DNA of 64,000 bases from contig NZ_FXZD01000007.1 in the NCBI RefSeq assembly GCF_900169145.1, forward strand, positions 1 to 64,000. The letters are read 5' to 3'. How positions within the stretch are numbered: position 1 is the stretch's first letter; each line of letters begins with the position of its first letter. Shown here piece after piece: positions 35,764 to 44,986 of the stretch. The notes under the pieces are model-generated. The model was not told the DNA's origin and searched no databases. It saw only the letters and a list, made by a program, of their open reading frames with translations. The translations under genes were made by a program, and so were the position numbers. This DNA comes from Brevibacterium antiquum CNRZ 918. GTDB lineage: Bacteria > Actinomycetota > Actinomycetes > Actinomycetales > Brevibacteriaceae.

Positions 35764-37053
35764 ATGATCACGGAAATGCCCTTCGAAGAGCAGTATGAGG
35801 CCACGGTGGCCGAGGATGTGCGCATTCTCGTCGTGGGCGCCGGAATCGCCGGGATCACGGTCACCCAGCTGCTGCGCAGGCAAAGCAGACACCCGGTGCT
35901 CATTGAGCGTTCGCGCGACTCAGAGACGATGACCGATGACGATCATGCCGGATACATGCTCGCACTCATGCCCATGGTCGACCCGGTCTTCGATGATCTC
36001 GGTGTCCGCGAGCACTATCGAGAGAACAGCGTGGCAATCGATCGGTACGCATTCCACGCTCATACCGGTGAAATGCTGCGCGAAGACCGTCTGGGACGTC
36101 TGCTGGCCCGCTATGGGGAATACAGAGGAATTGCCAGGGGAGAACTCATCGCTGTCCTCTCGGCCGGCACATGTCCCGTCTCCTTCGACTCATCGCTGGT
36201 CTCCCTTGCTGCAGCTGACTTCGCAGCCGAGCCTGCAGCCGACTCGGTACCTCGCCCGACCCGGGTGGAGGTACGCACAGGCGTCCACAGCGAGGACAAT
36301 CATCTGCACAGCGCGGAGTTCGACCTCGTCATCATCGCAGACGGTCTGGGTTCCCACAGCAGACGCCTCGTTCCGGGAGGCTCATCCGAGAGCTCGGTCG
36401 ACACGGCTTGGGGCGGGTGGGTTGCCTGGGCTCCGGCAGATGCGGATACCGACCAGGTCGACGAACTCTGGGGCGAGGGCTTCTTTCTCGGTGCCTACCC
36501 GGTCAAGGGCAGAACCGGAATCTTCCTTGGCGCTCTAGACTCACGGGAACCTCTGGGCGCGAAGCGCTTCGTCGCCGAGGTCCGCAGCAAGCTCACCACG
36601 CTGAGTCCCAGGATCGACGCGGCCCTGACCGCCGTCGCTGAGGCAGAGGACCCATATTTCTGGTTGCTCCGAGACTCTCGCAGCGCGCAGTGGGCCACCG
36701 GAAACACGGTCCTCCTCGGAGATGCCGCGGCGGGATTCCTCCCCACGGCCGGAATCGGTGCCGGAATGTCGATGGAATCGGCGCGGATGCTCGCGGCATC
36801 GCTCGAATCCACCTCACCGGCGCGACTGCCCGCCGCGCTGGCCCGCTTCGAAGCCGTCCAACGACCCAGGGTCGAACAGGCACAGTCCACCTCTCGCCAA
36901 CTCGCTCGACTCATGTTCTACCTGCCCGGGGCTCTCGCCGGTCTACGGGGGCTCATCGTCAAGCTGGTGAGCGTCAAGTCTGCGTTGGCACCGATCATCG
37001 ACCTCCTCAAGCACCCGGCCAGGCCGGACGAGGTGCGCAGCCCCGAGAGCTGA
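35764..37053 (+). CDS. FAD-dependent monooxygenase (PHBH-like)
   Basis: The 429-aa flavoprotein has GxGxxG at ILVVGAGIAGITVTQLL, the DG motif LVIIADGLGSHSRRLV, and the GD motif TVLLGDAAAGFLPTAGIG. Substrate and coupling to resistance or catabolism are unknown. GAGGAG lies 5 nt before the ATG at 35764 (MITEMPF); the in-frame ATG at 35743 lacks a site. It is divergent from tetR with twin operators between them, so the TetR ligand is probably its substrate. The permease follows by 61 bp. Confidence 0.85.
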   Translation: MITEMPFEEQYEATVAEDVRILVVGAGIAGITVTQLLRRQSRHPVLIERSRDSETMTDDDHAGYMLALMPMVDPVFDDLGVREHYRENSVAIDRYAFHAHTGEMLREDRLGRLLARYGEYRGIARGELIAVLSAGTCPVSFDSSLVSLAAADFAAEPAADSVPRPTRVEVRTGVHSEDNHLHSAEFDLVIIADGLGSHSRRLVPGGSSESSVDTAWGGWVAWAPADADTDQVDELWGEGFFLGAYPVKGRTGIFLGALDSREPLGAKRFVAEVRSKLTTLSPRIDAALTAVAEAEDPYFWLLRDSRSAQWATGNTVLLGDAAAGFLPTAGIGAGMSMESARMLAASLESTSPARLPAALARFEAVQRPRVEQAQSTSRQLARLMFYLPGALAGLRGLIVKLVSVKSALAPIIDLLKHPARPDEVRSPES

Positions 37054-37114
37054 ATGTGGTAAAAATGGCCGGGGTCCGAACGGGACACCGGTCGCACGAC
37101 AGTCAAGGGACACG

Positions 37115-38590
37115 ATGAAAGAAGCAGCCACCTTCGCGAGGGAGAAGCGCGAACTCACACGGGGGCTGAAGTCACGGCACCTGCAGATGATCGCAATCGG
37201 CGGTGCCATCGGCACCGGACTCTTCCTCGGCTCCGGCGGCACGATCTCACAGGCAGGACCCGGCGGTGCACTCCTGGCCTACGCCGCGATCGGGATCATG
37301 GTCCTCTTCGTCATGCAGTCCCTGGGAGAGATGTCGACCCATCTGCCCGTGGCGGGTTCCTTCCACACCTACGGCTCGAAATACGTCAGCCCCTCGTTCG
37401 GATTCGCCATGGGCTGGAACTACTGGTTCAACTGGGCGATCACGCTCGCCGCGGAACTCGTTGCGGCCGGAGTCATCATGTCCTTCTGGATGCCCAATGT
37501 CCCCTCCTGGGTCTGGGCTGCGATCTTCCTCGCCCTGCTCACCGGACTCAACTTCCTCTCGGCCAAGGCCTTCGGTGAAGGCGAATTCTGGTTTGCAGCC
37601 ATCAAGGTCACCGCGGTCCTCGCGTTCCTCGTTCTGGGCGTGCTCATGATTGTGGGCATCATCGGCGGCGAGTCGCCAGGCATGAGCAATTGGACGCGAG
37701 ACGAGGCACCGTTTGTGGGCGGCTGGGTCTCGATCATCAGCGTGTTCATGATCGCCGGCTTCTCCTTCCAGGGCACGGAGCTCGTCGGCGTCACCGCGGG
37801 GGAGTCGAGCAACCCGCGCCGTGATATGCCGCGAGCCATCCGCACCGTGTTCTGGCGCATCATGCTCTTCTATATCGGCGCAATCATCATCATCGGCTTC
37901 CTCCTGCCCTACTCCGACCCCTCGCTGCTGGCCTCGGCGAACAACGAGGACGTCACCGCCTCACCCTTCACCCTCGTCTTCGAACGCGCCGGAATCGCAG
38001 TGGCCGCATCGGTGATGAACGCTGTCATCCTCACCGCGATCCTCTCCGCCGGAAACTCAGGGCTCTATGCCTCGACCCGCATGCTCTATGCGATGGCCAG
38101 GGAAGGCATGGCGCCGAGGCTGTTCGCCAGACTCAATGAACGCGGAGTTCCTGTCATGGCGCTGCTGGCCACCGCCGTCATCGGTCTGTTCGGATTCCTG
38201 TCGGAGGTGATGGGTGACGGAGGGGGCTACACGTGGCTGATCAATGTCTCCGGGCTCTCCGGGTTCATCGTCTGGGTCGGCATCGCCTGGTGCCATTTCC
38301 GGTTCCGTCGCGCCTACCTCAGGCAGGGTCACGACCTCGCGGACCTGCCGTATCGGGCGCCGCTGTTTCCGATCGGGCCGATCATCGCTCTGGTGATGCT
38401 GGTCATCGTCATCATCGGCCAGAACGTCCAGGCGATCGTCGAGGGCCGGGTCCTCGAAGTGGCCTCGGCCTACATCGGACTGCCCGCCTTCCTTCTGCTG
38501 TGGCTCATCCACCGGCTGGTCACCGGCGCCTCCTCACGCACTGTGGGCCTCGATGAGATGGACGTCGCAGGTCTCGAGATCAAGCCCTAG
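37115..38590 (+). CDS. APC-family amino-acid permease
   Basis: The 491-aa protein has 12 membrane helices and starts with the amino-acid permease signature LKSRHLQMIAIGGAIGTGLF, then FQGTELVGVTAGES and SGNSGLYASTRMLYAMAREG. It resembles LysP/GabP/aromatic-type transporters of the AAT group. The precise amino acid is not evident. AAGGGA lies 5 nt before the ATG. It may be co-transcribed with the monooxygenase. Confidence 0.9.
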   Translation: MKEAATFAREKRELTRGLKSRHLQMIAIGGAIGTGLFLGSGGTISQAGPGGALLAYAAIGIMVLFVMQSLGEMSTHLPVAGSFHTYGSKYVSPSFGFAMGWNYWFNWAITLAAELVAAGVIMSFWMPNVPSWVWAAIFLALLTGLNFLSAKAFGEGEFWFAAIKVTAVLAFLVLGVLMIVGIIGGESPGMSNWTRDEAPFVGGWVSIISVFMIAGFSFQGTELVGVTAGESSNPRRDMPRAIRTVFWRIMLFYIGAIIIIGFLLPYSDPSLLASANNEDVTASPFTLVFERAGIAVAASVMNAVILTAILSAGNSGLYASTRMLYAMAREGMAPRLFARLNERGVPVMALLATAVIGLFGFLSEVMGDGGGYTWLINVSGLSGFIVWVGIAWCHFRFRRAYLRQGHDLADLPYRAPLFPIGPIIALVMLVIVIIGQNVQAIVEGRVLEVASAYIGLPAFLLLWLIHRLVTGASSRTVGLDEMDVAGLEIKP

Positions 38591-38645
38591 CTCTAGCGGG
38601 ATACGGGCTGTCGCACCCGTTTGTCGCGGGGATCCTGCGCATACG

Positions 38646-38664
38646 TTAAGCTAGGCTTGCCTAA
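38646..38664. promoter_or_regulatory. DtxR/IdeR-like iron box upstream of the binding protein
   Basis: TTAAGCTAGGCTTGCCTAA matches the 19-bp DtxR/IdeR consensus (TTAGGTTAGGCTAACCTAA) at 15 positions. It lies 18 bp before the siderophore-binding protein start, so iron-dependent repression is expected. Confidence 0.75.
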
Positions 38665-38682
38665 CTCACGAAGAAGGATCAC

Positions 38683-39642
38683 ATGCGCAGAATTCTCGCC
38701 CCCATGCTCGCCTCCGTACTCCTGCTCGCCGCCTGTGGTGGCAGTGGCGGTGGTGAAGAAGAAGCGGTTTCCGGCGCCGTTGTCGACACCAAATTCGGTT
38801 CAGTCGAGGTCCCGCAGGACCCGCAGAAGGTCGTGGCCCTGGGGTGGGGAGATGCCGAAACCGCCCTGGCCCTCGGTGTGCAGCCGGTCGGGGCCTCCGA
38901 CTGGGTGGAGTTCGGCGGCAAGGGTGTTGGCCCCTGGGCCCAGGACCTCTACGACCAGGCACCGGAGATCATCGCGACGATGGAACCCGATTTCGAAAAG
39001 ATCGCGGCTCTCGAACCCGACCTCATCCTCGACACGAAGAGCTCCGGTGAGCAGAAGCGCTATGACCGCCTCTCAGAGATCGCCCCGACGGTGGGGGCAC
39101 CTGAAGGTGGAGACAACTACCTGACGACAATGGATCAGCAGGTCGACCTCGTCTCCCAGGCTTTGGGCAGAGAAGACGAAGGCAAGAAGGTGCTGAAGGA
39201 TCTCGACGAGAAATTTGACGCCGTCCGTGGGGCCCATCCGGAGTTCGACGGGAAATCCGTGAGCGTGGCCGCGAAGACCTCAGAAGGCTGGGGAGCCTAT
39301 GTCGAAGGTTCCGAACGCGTGCAGTTCATGGAAAAGCTCGGATTCATACAGTCGAAGAATGTCGCGGCCCTCAAACCCGAGGGCTTCACCGCCACCGTGT
39401 CCGAGGAGAAGCTCGACGATCTCGACGCGGACCTGCTCGTGGCCTTCCCGATCTACATCCCCGACACTGATATCACCAAGGATGCTGCCTTCAAGCGGAT
39501 CCCGGCGGTCGAGGATGGGCATGCCCTGGTGCTGACCGAGGACCTCAACGACGTTCGACAGGCATTCTCACTCAACTCGGTGCTCTCCGCCTCGTACGCG
39601 GCAGACAAGATGCCCGAGCTCGTCGCAGACGCACTCAAATAG
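38683..39642 (+). CDS. Siderophore/iron ABC substrate-binding lipoprotein
   Basis: The 319-aa protein has a signal peptide with lipobox LLAACGG and an FepB/FatB-type fold: DTKFGSVEVPQDPQKVVAL, EPDFEKIAALEPDLILDTKSS and AFPIYIPDTD. It captures a ferric siderophore outside the membrane. AAGGA lies before the ATG and the iron box is just upstream. The matching permease/ATPase genes are 3.1 kb downstream, so this component is physically separated from its likely partners. Confidence 0.88.
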   Translation: MRRILAPMLASVLLLAACGGSGGGEEEAVSGAVVDTKFGSVEVPQDPQKVVALGWGDAETALALGVQPVGASDWVEFGGKGVGPWAQDLYDQAPEIIATMEPDFEKIAALEPDLILDTKSSGEQKRYDRLSEIAPTVGAPEGGDNYLTTMDQQVDLVSQALGREDEGKKVLKDLDEKFDAVRGAHPEFDGKSVSVAAKTSEGWGAYVEGSERVQFMEKLGFIQSKNVAALKPEGFTATVSEEKLDDLDADLLVAFPIYIPDTDITKDAAFKRIPAVEDGHALVLTEDLNDVRQAFSLNSVLSASYAADKMPELVADALK

Positions 39643-39674
39643 AGGGGCGGGCACTCAACCGGCCGTCGATGCTC

Positions 39675-40133
39675 TCACATTGCGGCACGCCACGCACCAA
39701 GGCCGATATCGATGATGCGGGCGTGCCGCACGCCTGCCAGCGAATCGATGGCCAGCCATTCGGCCCGGTCCGTGGTGCCGTCGACCTCAAGAGTCCCCAG
39801 CGTGCCGGCGGTGACGCGAGCCTCATAGACGATCCGAACTCCCTTGAACGGACGTGAGGCTGACCTGCGACGGGAGGAATTGCTGCGGTGCTCCGTGAAT
39901 GTGTGAGTCGTGAGCGGGCGCACCAGCTCGGCGTCGAAGCCCGTCTCCTCTTTGATCTCGCGGATCGTGCCGGCCTCGATGCTCTCATGGAACTCGATTC
40001 CACCGCCGGGCAGAGTCCACAGCGCATGGGCCGGTTCTTTGCCGCCGTTGAACCAGCTGAGAAGGATTTCCCGGTCCTGGTTGACGATCACCGCGTACCC
40101 GGCCAGTCGTGTGTCGTAATCGGAGAAGTGCAT
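39675..40133 (-). CDS. Nudix hydrolase
   Basis: The 152-aa protein has a full Nudix box GGIEFHESIEAGTIREIKEE (G-x5-E...REUxEE-x-GU). It removes nucleoside diphosphates linked to other groups; the substrate is unknown. TAGGCT lies 6 nt before the ATG at 40133, so it is probably leaderless. It is divergent from the 40195 gene, which has the same TAGGCT element. Confidence 0.9.
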   Translation of the reverse strand: MHFSDYDTRLAGYAVIVNQDREILLSWFNGGKEPAHALWTLPGGGIEFHESIEAGTIREIKEETGFDAELVRPLTTHTFTEHRSNSSRRRSASRPFKGVRIVYEARVTAGTLGTLEVDGTTDRAEWLAIDSLAGVRHARIIDIGLGAWRAAM

Positions 40134-40194
40134 GGACTCAGCCTACCTGTGAGTATCTCTTCCCACGCCGAAATGGGGTGAATAGGCTGGTCAC

Positions 40195-40383
40195 ATGCCT
40201 GCAGCGGCGAAATTCCCCAACGAACGCATCATCTGCACACGCATGCTTGACACCCCCATCCACGCGATCGTCGCTGTGCTGCGTGATCCCACCCGACACC
40301 GCGACACCGAACCCACCCACTGGGTGCGAGACGCGATCGATCCCGCCCTGATCACCGACACCGGGCAGCAGATGACCCGCTGA
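40195..40383 (+). pseudogene. SRPBCC-like N-terminal fragment (62 aa)
   Basis: The 62 aa (RMLDTPIHAIVAVLRDPTRH, EPTHWVRDAIDPALITDTG) resemble the first third of SRPBCC proteins, in which a G-x-x-F-x-M segment would follow. Here a stop comes after GQQMTR. It is therefore probably a truncated gene that may still be translated: TAGGCT lies 6 nt before the ATG. It could also be a genuine small protein. It sits 23 bp before the alpha/beta hydrolase. Confidence 0.45.
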
Positions 40384-40406
40384 GACGTCCCGGGTAGGCT
40401 GGTGGC

Positions 40407-41195
40407 GTGACTGAGATCGCCAGCAGACTCATCGGCAGCACCGGTGAGCGCATCGTGTTCCTCCACGGCCTCTTCGGCCGTGGCAAGAATTTCACCTCCA
40501 TCGCCAAGGCCCTCGAGCCCGACTACTCGAGCCTGCTCGTCGACCTGCCCAACCATGGTGATTCGGGATGGACCGAGGAGTTCAGCTATGTGGACATGGC
40601 CGACTCCGTGGCCGCGATGATCGCCGAGGTGACCGATCCCGATGACCTGCCCGTGCACCTGGTGGGGCATTCCCTGGGCGGCAAGGTCGCCATGATCCTG
40701 GCCCTGCGCCATCCGGAACTCATCGACCACCTCGTCGTCGTCGACATCGCTCCCACTGTTGGCGGCTCCCTCGGAGTGTTCGAACATCTGCTCTCGAGCC
40801 TGGCCGAACTCGATCTCGACGAGATCGATTCGCGCACCGCTGCGGACGAAGCCCTGCAGGAGAAGATCCCCGAGGACACGATCAGGGGATTCCTGCTGCA
40901 GAACCTGCGCACCACCTCGGCGGGGTACGCCTGGCAGCCCAACCTCACCCTGCTCCATGAGAGTCTGCCCGCGATCGGGGACTTCCCCGAGACTGGGGAG
41001 GCGACCTTCGACGGTCCCGTGCTGTGGATCGCCGGTGAGACATCGGACTACGTCTCCCGCGACGACCTGCCCCTCATGCGTTCCCTCTTCCCCCGCGCAT
41101 CTCTGCTCACCATCAAGGGATCGGGCCACTGGGTCCACTCCGAGCAGCCGCAGACGTTCATCTCCTCCCTGCAGGCGTTCTTCGCGCGCCGATGA
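40407..41195 (+). CDS. Alpha/beta-fold hydrolase (YbfF-like)
   Basis: The 262-aa protein has IVFLHGLFGRGKNF (oxyanion), nucleophile elbow LVGHSLGGKVAMILAL, acid in LWIAGETSDY and His in IKGSGHWVHSEQP. It resembles YbfF/PldB-type esterases. The GTG at 40407 lies 6 nt after TAGGCT (40395-40400), so it is leaderless. The natural ester is unknown. Confidence 0.87.
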   Translation: MTEIASRLIGSTGERIVFLHGLFGRGKNFTSIAKALEPDYSSLLVDLPNHGDSGWTEEFSYVDMADSVAAMIAEVTDPDDLPVHLVGHSLGGKVAMILALRHPELIDHLVVVDIAPTVGGSLGVFEHLLSSLAELDLDEIDSRTAADEALQEKIPEDTIRGFLLQNLRTTSAGYAWQPNLTLLHESLPAIGDFPETGEATFDGPVLWIAGETSDYVSRDDLPLMRSLFPRASLLTIKGSGHWVHSEQPQTFISSLQAFFARR

Positions 41196-41327
41196 CACCC
41201 CCGACCTCACCTGCGCCCACCCCCGGGTCGGCACACGGCTGAAGAGGAATATGCTGGTGGGAAGTGGCGTTGAGCCACACAGAGAGCCAATGAGCCACAT
41301 CATCACAATCTTCACGAGGAGGAACGA

Positions 41328-42236
41328 GTGAGCACAGCGATCCCAGCCGATTCCACGGCCAAATTCGCCGAATACGCAGACGGATCACGACTGGTCAGCA
41401 CCGAGTGGGTGGCCAAGCACACCGGTGAACCCGGACTGGTCATCGTCGAAAGCGATGAGGATGTCCTCCTCTATGAGACCGGGCACATCCCCGGCGCGGT
41501 GAAAATCGACTGGCACACCGAACTCAATGACACCGTGACCCGCGACTATGTCGACGGTGAAGGCTTCGCCGCGCTCATGTCCGCCAAGGGCATCTCACGT
41601 GATGACACGATCGTCTTCTACGGCGACAAATCAAACTGGTGGGCTGCCTACGCGCTGTGGGTCTTCTCGCTGTTCGGCCACGAAGACGTCCGTCTCATGG
41701 ACGGCGGGCGTGCCAAGTGGCAGGCCGAAGAACGCGAACTGACCACGGAGAAGCCACGTCCCGAACCGACCGAATACCCGGTCATCGACCGTGATGACAC
41801 AACCCTGCGGGCCTTCCTGCCCGAGGTCAGAGACAGCCTGGGCAAGCGTCCCCTCATCGACGTGCGCAGCCCCGAGGAATACAGCGGAGAGCGCACCCAC
41901 ATGCCCTCCTACCCCGAAGAGGGTGCACTGCGCGGCGGACACATCCCCAGCGCAGCCTCGGTGCCCTGGGCGAGGGCCGCAAACGAGGATGGCACCTTCA
42001 AATCGGCAGAAGAGCTCAAGGCCATCTACACCGATGAAGCCGGGCTCGGCACCGCCGACGAAGTCATCGCCTACTGCCGCATCGGCGAACGCTCCAGCCA
42101 CACCTGGTTCGTCCTCCAGCACCTGCTCGGCTACAGCAACGTCCGCAACTACGACGGTTCCTGGACCGAATGGGGCAACGTCGTCGGTGTTCCCATCACG
42201 AAGGGGACCGAACCAGGGGAGGTGCCCAGCCGGTGA
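41328..42236 (+). CDS. sseA: Thiosulfate/3-mercaptopyruvate sulfurtransferase
   Basis: The 302-aa protein has two rhodanese domains. The N-terminal one is inactive ([16 protein letters not shown], no Cys). The C-terminal one has active-site Cys in [13 protein letters not shown], the thiosulfate-sulfurtransferase loop type. It hands sulfur to the next gene product SufE. GAGGAGGAA lies upstream of the GTG at 41328. The stop overlaps the sufE start. Confidence 0.9.
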   Translation: MSTAIPADSTAKFAEYADGSRLVSTEWVAKHTGEPGLVIVESDEDVLLYETGHIPGAVKIDWHTELNDTVTRDYVDGEGFAALMSAKGISRDDTIVFYGDKSNWWAAYALWVFSLFGHEDVRLMDGGRAKWQAEERELTTEKPRPEPTEYPVIDRDDTTLRAFLPEVRDSLGKRPLIDVRSPEEYSGERTHMPSYPEEGALRGGHIPSAASVPWARAANEDGTFKSAEELKAIYTDEAGLGTADEVIAYCRIGERSSHTWFVLQHLLGYSNVRNYDGSWTEWGNVVGVPITKGTEPGEVPSR

Positions 42237-42730
42237 TGACTGCTGACACACACGCATCCGAACCCGAGAACTCGGACCTGCCGGAGAGCCTGCGGGAGAT
42301 CGTTGCGGACTTCGCGGAAACAGAATCCAGCGACCGACTGCAGCTGCTGCTCGAACTCGCAACCGAGCTGCCCGAGCTGCCACCGCGCTACAGTGATCAC
42401 CCCGAGCTGCTCGAGCCGGTGCCCGAATGCCAGTCGCCGATCTTCCTCGTCACCGAGGTTGAGAATCCCGAGCAGGGGGAGCAGGCGGTCGTGACGCTGC
42501 ACTTCTCTGCGCCTCCCGAGGCGCCGACGACGCGTGGCTTCGCCGGGATTCTCCACGAAGGGCTCAACGGCCAGACCGCCGAGGTGGTCCTGTCCATCCC
42601 CGCCGACCTGCCTCTGCGCCTGTCGATGACCGAGTTGGTCAGCCCCCTGCGTCTGCGGGGGATGAGCGGAATGCTCTCCCGGATCCAGCGTCAGGTCTCC
42701 GAGAGGATCGGCAAGATCACAGGCCAGTGA
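42236..42730 (+). CDS. sufE: SufE-family sulfur acceptor
   Basis: The 164-aa protein has SufE fold elements SLREIVADFAETESSDRLQLL, YSDHPELLEPVPECQSPIFL with the acceptor Cys, and APPEAPTTRGFAGIL. It accepts persulfide sulfur for Fe-S assembly. It is translationally coupled to sseA through TGATG. The pair sits between two parts of an iron-uptake system. Confidence 0.9.
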   Translation: MTADTHASEPENSDLPESLREIVADFAETESSDRLQLLLELATELPELPPRYSDHPELLEPVPECQSPIFLVTEVENPEQGEQAVVTLHFSAPPEAPTTRGFAGILHEGLNGQTAEVVLSIPADLPLRLSMTELVSPLRLRGMSGMLSRIQRQVSERIGKITGQ

Positions 42731-42770
42731 TCGGGAAATCGTTTGGATGAGCCGAAGTTTTCGACTAGAT

Positions 42771-42789
42771 TGTGGTTAGCCTGCCCTTA
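42771..42789. promoter_or_regulatory. DtxR/IdeR-like iron box upstream of the permease operon
   Basis: TGTGGTTAGCCTGCCCTTA on the plus strand is an imperfect IdeR-like box; on the reverse strand TAAGGGCAGGCTAACC matches 13 of 16 consensus bases. It lies 26 bp before the fecC-like start. Confidence 0.6.
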
Positions 42790-42815
42790 ATTAGTCGATG
42801 CTAAGGAACCCTCCG

Positions 42816-43883
42816 ATGACCGGTCTCGCCACCACCGCCTCGGCGAATCCGTCTGAGGTGAGCGGTCAGAAGGCGAGCCGGGCACTGAAAGTCAAAAGAG
42901 CCGTCGGGCTCGTCGTGGCGATTCTTGCATTGGTTGTCGTGGTGCTGGCGTCATTGGCCATCGGCACCCGAGACACGCCGGTCTCGGAGGTCCTCGGAGC
43001 GTTCTTCGATCCCAGCGGCAGCGACGACCAATTGGTCGTATTGGAACTGCGTCTGCCCCGGACCGTGCTCGGCATCCTCGTCGGCATGGGACTGGGCTTG
43101 GCCGGTGGTCTCATCCAGGCGCTGACTCGCAACCCTCTTGCCGATCCGGGCATCCTCGGCGTCAACGCCGGAGCCTCCTTCGCGGTGGCCATCGGCGTCG
43201 GGTTCTTCGGAATCACGTCGATCAACGGCTACATCTGGTTCGCCTTCCTCGGTGCCCTCGTGGCCACGACCGGCGTGTACATCATCGGCTCCTCCGGTCG
43301 GAACCACAGCGTCGACCCGATCCGCCTGACCTTGGCGGGAGTCGCGGTCGCCGCGGTCCTGACGGGACTGACCAAGGGAATCCTGCTCACGAACGAAAGA
43401 GCCTTCGACGCCTTCCGGGCATGGGACGTCGGAGCCATTGCCGGTCGCGGCTTCGATACGATCTACGCGGTCGCCCCATTCATCATCGTCGGCATCGTCC
43501 TGGCATTGTTCCTGGCCCACTCGCTCAACGCGGTGGCACTGGGCGACGATCTGGCTGCCAGCCTGGGCACCTCGGTCAATCGCACCCGCATCATCACCAT
43601 TCTCGCGGTCACCCTCCTGGCCGGTGGCGCCACCGCTGCCGCCGGCCCGATCGGCTTCATCGGACTGATGATTCCCCATATCGCCCGCTGGATCGTCGGA
43701 CCCGATCAGAGATGGATACTGACCTATTCGGTGATTCTTTCGCCCATCCTGCTTCTCATCTCCGATGTGCTCGGGCGTGTGGTGATGAAACCGGGCGAAC
43801 TTCAGGTCGGCGTCGTCACCGCCTTCGTCGGGGCACCGGTGCTCATCGCCCTGGTTCGCAGAAAGAAGGCGAGCGGACTGTGA
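42816..43883 (+). CDS. FecCD-family iron-siderophore permease 1
   Basis: The 355-aa permease has the FecCD signature: LRLPRTVLGILVGMGLGLAG, ALTRNPLADPGILGVNAGAS and GPIGFIGLMIPHIARWIVGP (the EAA-like coupling loop), with about 9-10 helices. I chose the ATG at 42816 with AAGGA 8 nt upstream; the ATG at 42798 is less likely. It is the first of three coupled genes. Confidence 0.9.
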   Translation: MTGLATTASANPSEVSGQKASRALKVKRAVGLVVAILALVVVVLASLAIGTRDTPVSEVLGAFFDPSGSDDQLVVLELRLPRTVLGILVGMGLGLAGGLIQALTRNPLADPGILGVNAGASFAVAIGVGFFGITSINGYIWFAFLGALVATTGVYIIGSSGRNHSVDPIRLTLAGVAVAAVLTGLTKGILLTNERAFDAFRAWDVGAIAGRGFDTIYAVAPFIIVGIVLALFLAHSLNAVALGDDLAASLGTSVNRTRIITILAVTLLAGGATAAAGPIGFIGLMIPHIARWIVGPDQRWILTYSVILSPILLLISDVLGRVVMKPGELQVGVVTAFVGAPVLIALVRRKKASGL

Positions 43884-44986
43884 AATCGTCGAACTCACCG
43901 CTTCGTGGCGCCACTGAATTCGTTCCAGGACGCCGCGCCCTGCCGGGGGAGCGGATCAACTTCGGTCGCCCTATGCTGCGAGCCTTCGGCTTCCGCATCG
44001 ATCTGCGCGTCGTGGTCACAGCCGGCATCGTCACGCTTCTGGCCCTGGGCTGCGGGTTCTTGGGACTGCTGCTCGGAGAGTTCTCGCTGACTCCCAGCGA
44101 GGTCTTCCAAGGACTGTTCGGCCAGGCCGACAAAAGCATCGTCAACACCGTCGTCGGACAATGGCGGGCACCGCGCATCATCGCTGGAATCGTCCTTGGG
44201 GCGGGCCTGGGAGTCTCGGGCGCGGTGTTCCAGTCCCTGACCCGCAACCCTCTGGGCAGCCCCGACATCATCGGTTTCTCCACCGGTGCCTACACCGGCG
44301 GCATCCTCACCATCATCGTCTTCGGCTCCAGCTTCATCTCCACCGCCTTCGGAGCGATCATCGGCGGCCTCCTCACCGCCATCGTGGTCTACCTCCTGAC
44401 GTGGAAGGGCGGCGTCCAAGGCTTCCGGCTCATCATCGTCGGCATCGCGCTGACTGCCATGCTGAACGCCTTCAACACCTGGCTGATTCTGCGCGCCGAT
44501 CTCGACCTCGCGATGGCAGCAGCCACCTGGGGAGCTGGAACACTCAACGGCATGGGGTGGTCGACCTTCCTGCCGGCCGCCATCGGCACTGTGCTCCTTG
44601 CCCTGGGATGTGGTCTCTTCTCGCGCGGCCTGGGGACCCTGGAACTCGGCGATGACACCGCTAAGGCACTCGGTGTCCGCAATGAACCCGTTCGTGCCGG
44701 TCTCCTCCTGGTGGCCGTGGCTCTCGTCGCCGTCGTCACGGCGGCCGCGGGACCGATCGCCTTCGTCGCCCTTGCCGCCCCGCAGATCGGGCGCAGAATC
44801 GCGAGATCCCAGGGCACCAGCCTGCTGTCTGCGGCGGCAGTCGGAGCGCTCCTGCTCGTGGCCGCGGACCTCATCGCCCAGCACGCCCTGGGCGAGACCC
44901 AACTTCCCGTCGGAGTCGTCACCGTGTGCATCGGCGGCATCTACCTGATCTGGCTCCTCATCCAAGAAGCTCGGAAGGCACAATGA
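43880..44986 (+). CDS. FecCD-family iron-siderophore permease 2
   Basis: The 368-aa permease is the partner of the previous one: RAPRIIAGIVLGAGLGVSGA, SLTRNPLGSPDIIGFSTGAY and GPIAFVALAAPQIGRRIARS. A polar N-terminal extension of about 30 aa precedes helix 1; an internal ATG at 43973 could be the start. The GTG at 43880 overlaps the stop of permease 1 by 4 nt and the stop overlaps the ATPase start. Confidence 0.9.
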   Translation: MKSSNSPLRGATEFVPGRRALPGERINFGRPMLRAFGFRIDLRVVVTAGIVTLLALGCGFLGLLLGEFSLTPSEVFQGLFGQADKSIVNTVVGQWRAPRIIAGIVLGAGLGVSGAVFQSLTRNPLGSPDIIGFSTGAYTGGILTIIVFGSSFISTAFGAIIGGLLTAIVVYLLTWKGGVQGFRLIIVGIALTAMLNAFNTWLILRADLDLAMAAATWGAGTLNGMGWSTFLPAAIGTVLLALGCGLFSRGLGTLELGDDTAKALGVRNEPVRAGLLLVAVALVAVVTAAAGPIAFVALAAPQIGRRIARSQGTSLLSAAAVGALLLVAADLIAQHALGETQLPVGVVTVCIGGIYLIWLLIQEARKAQ

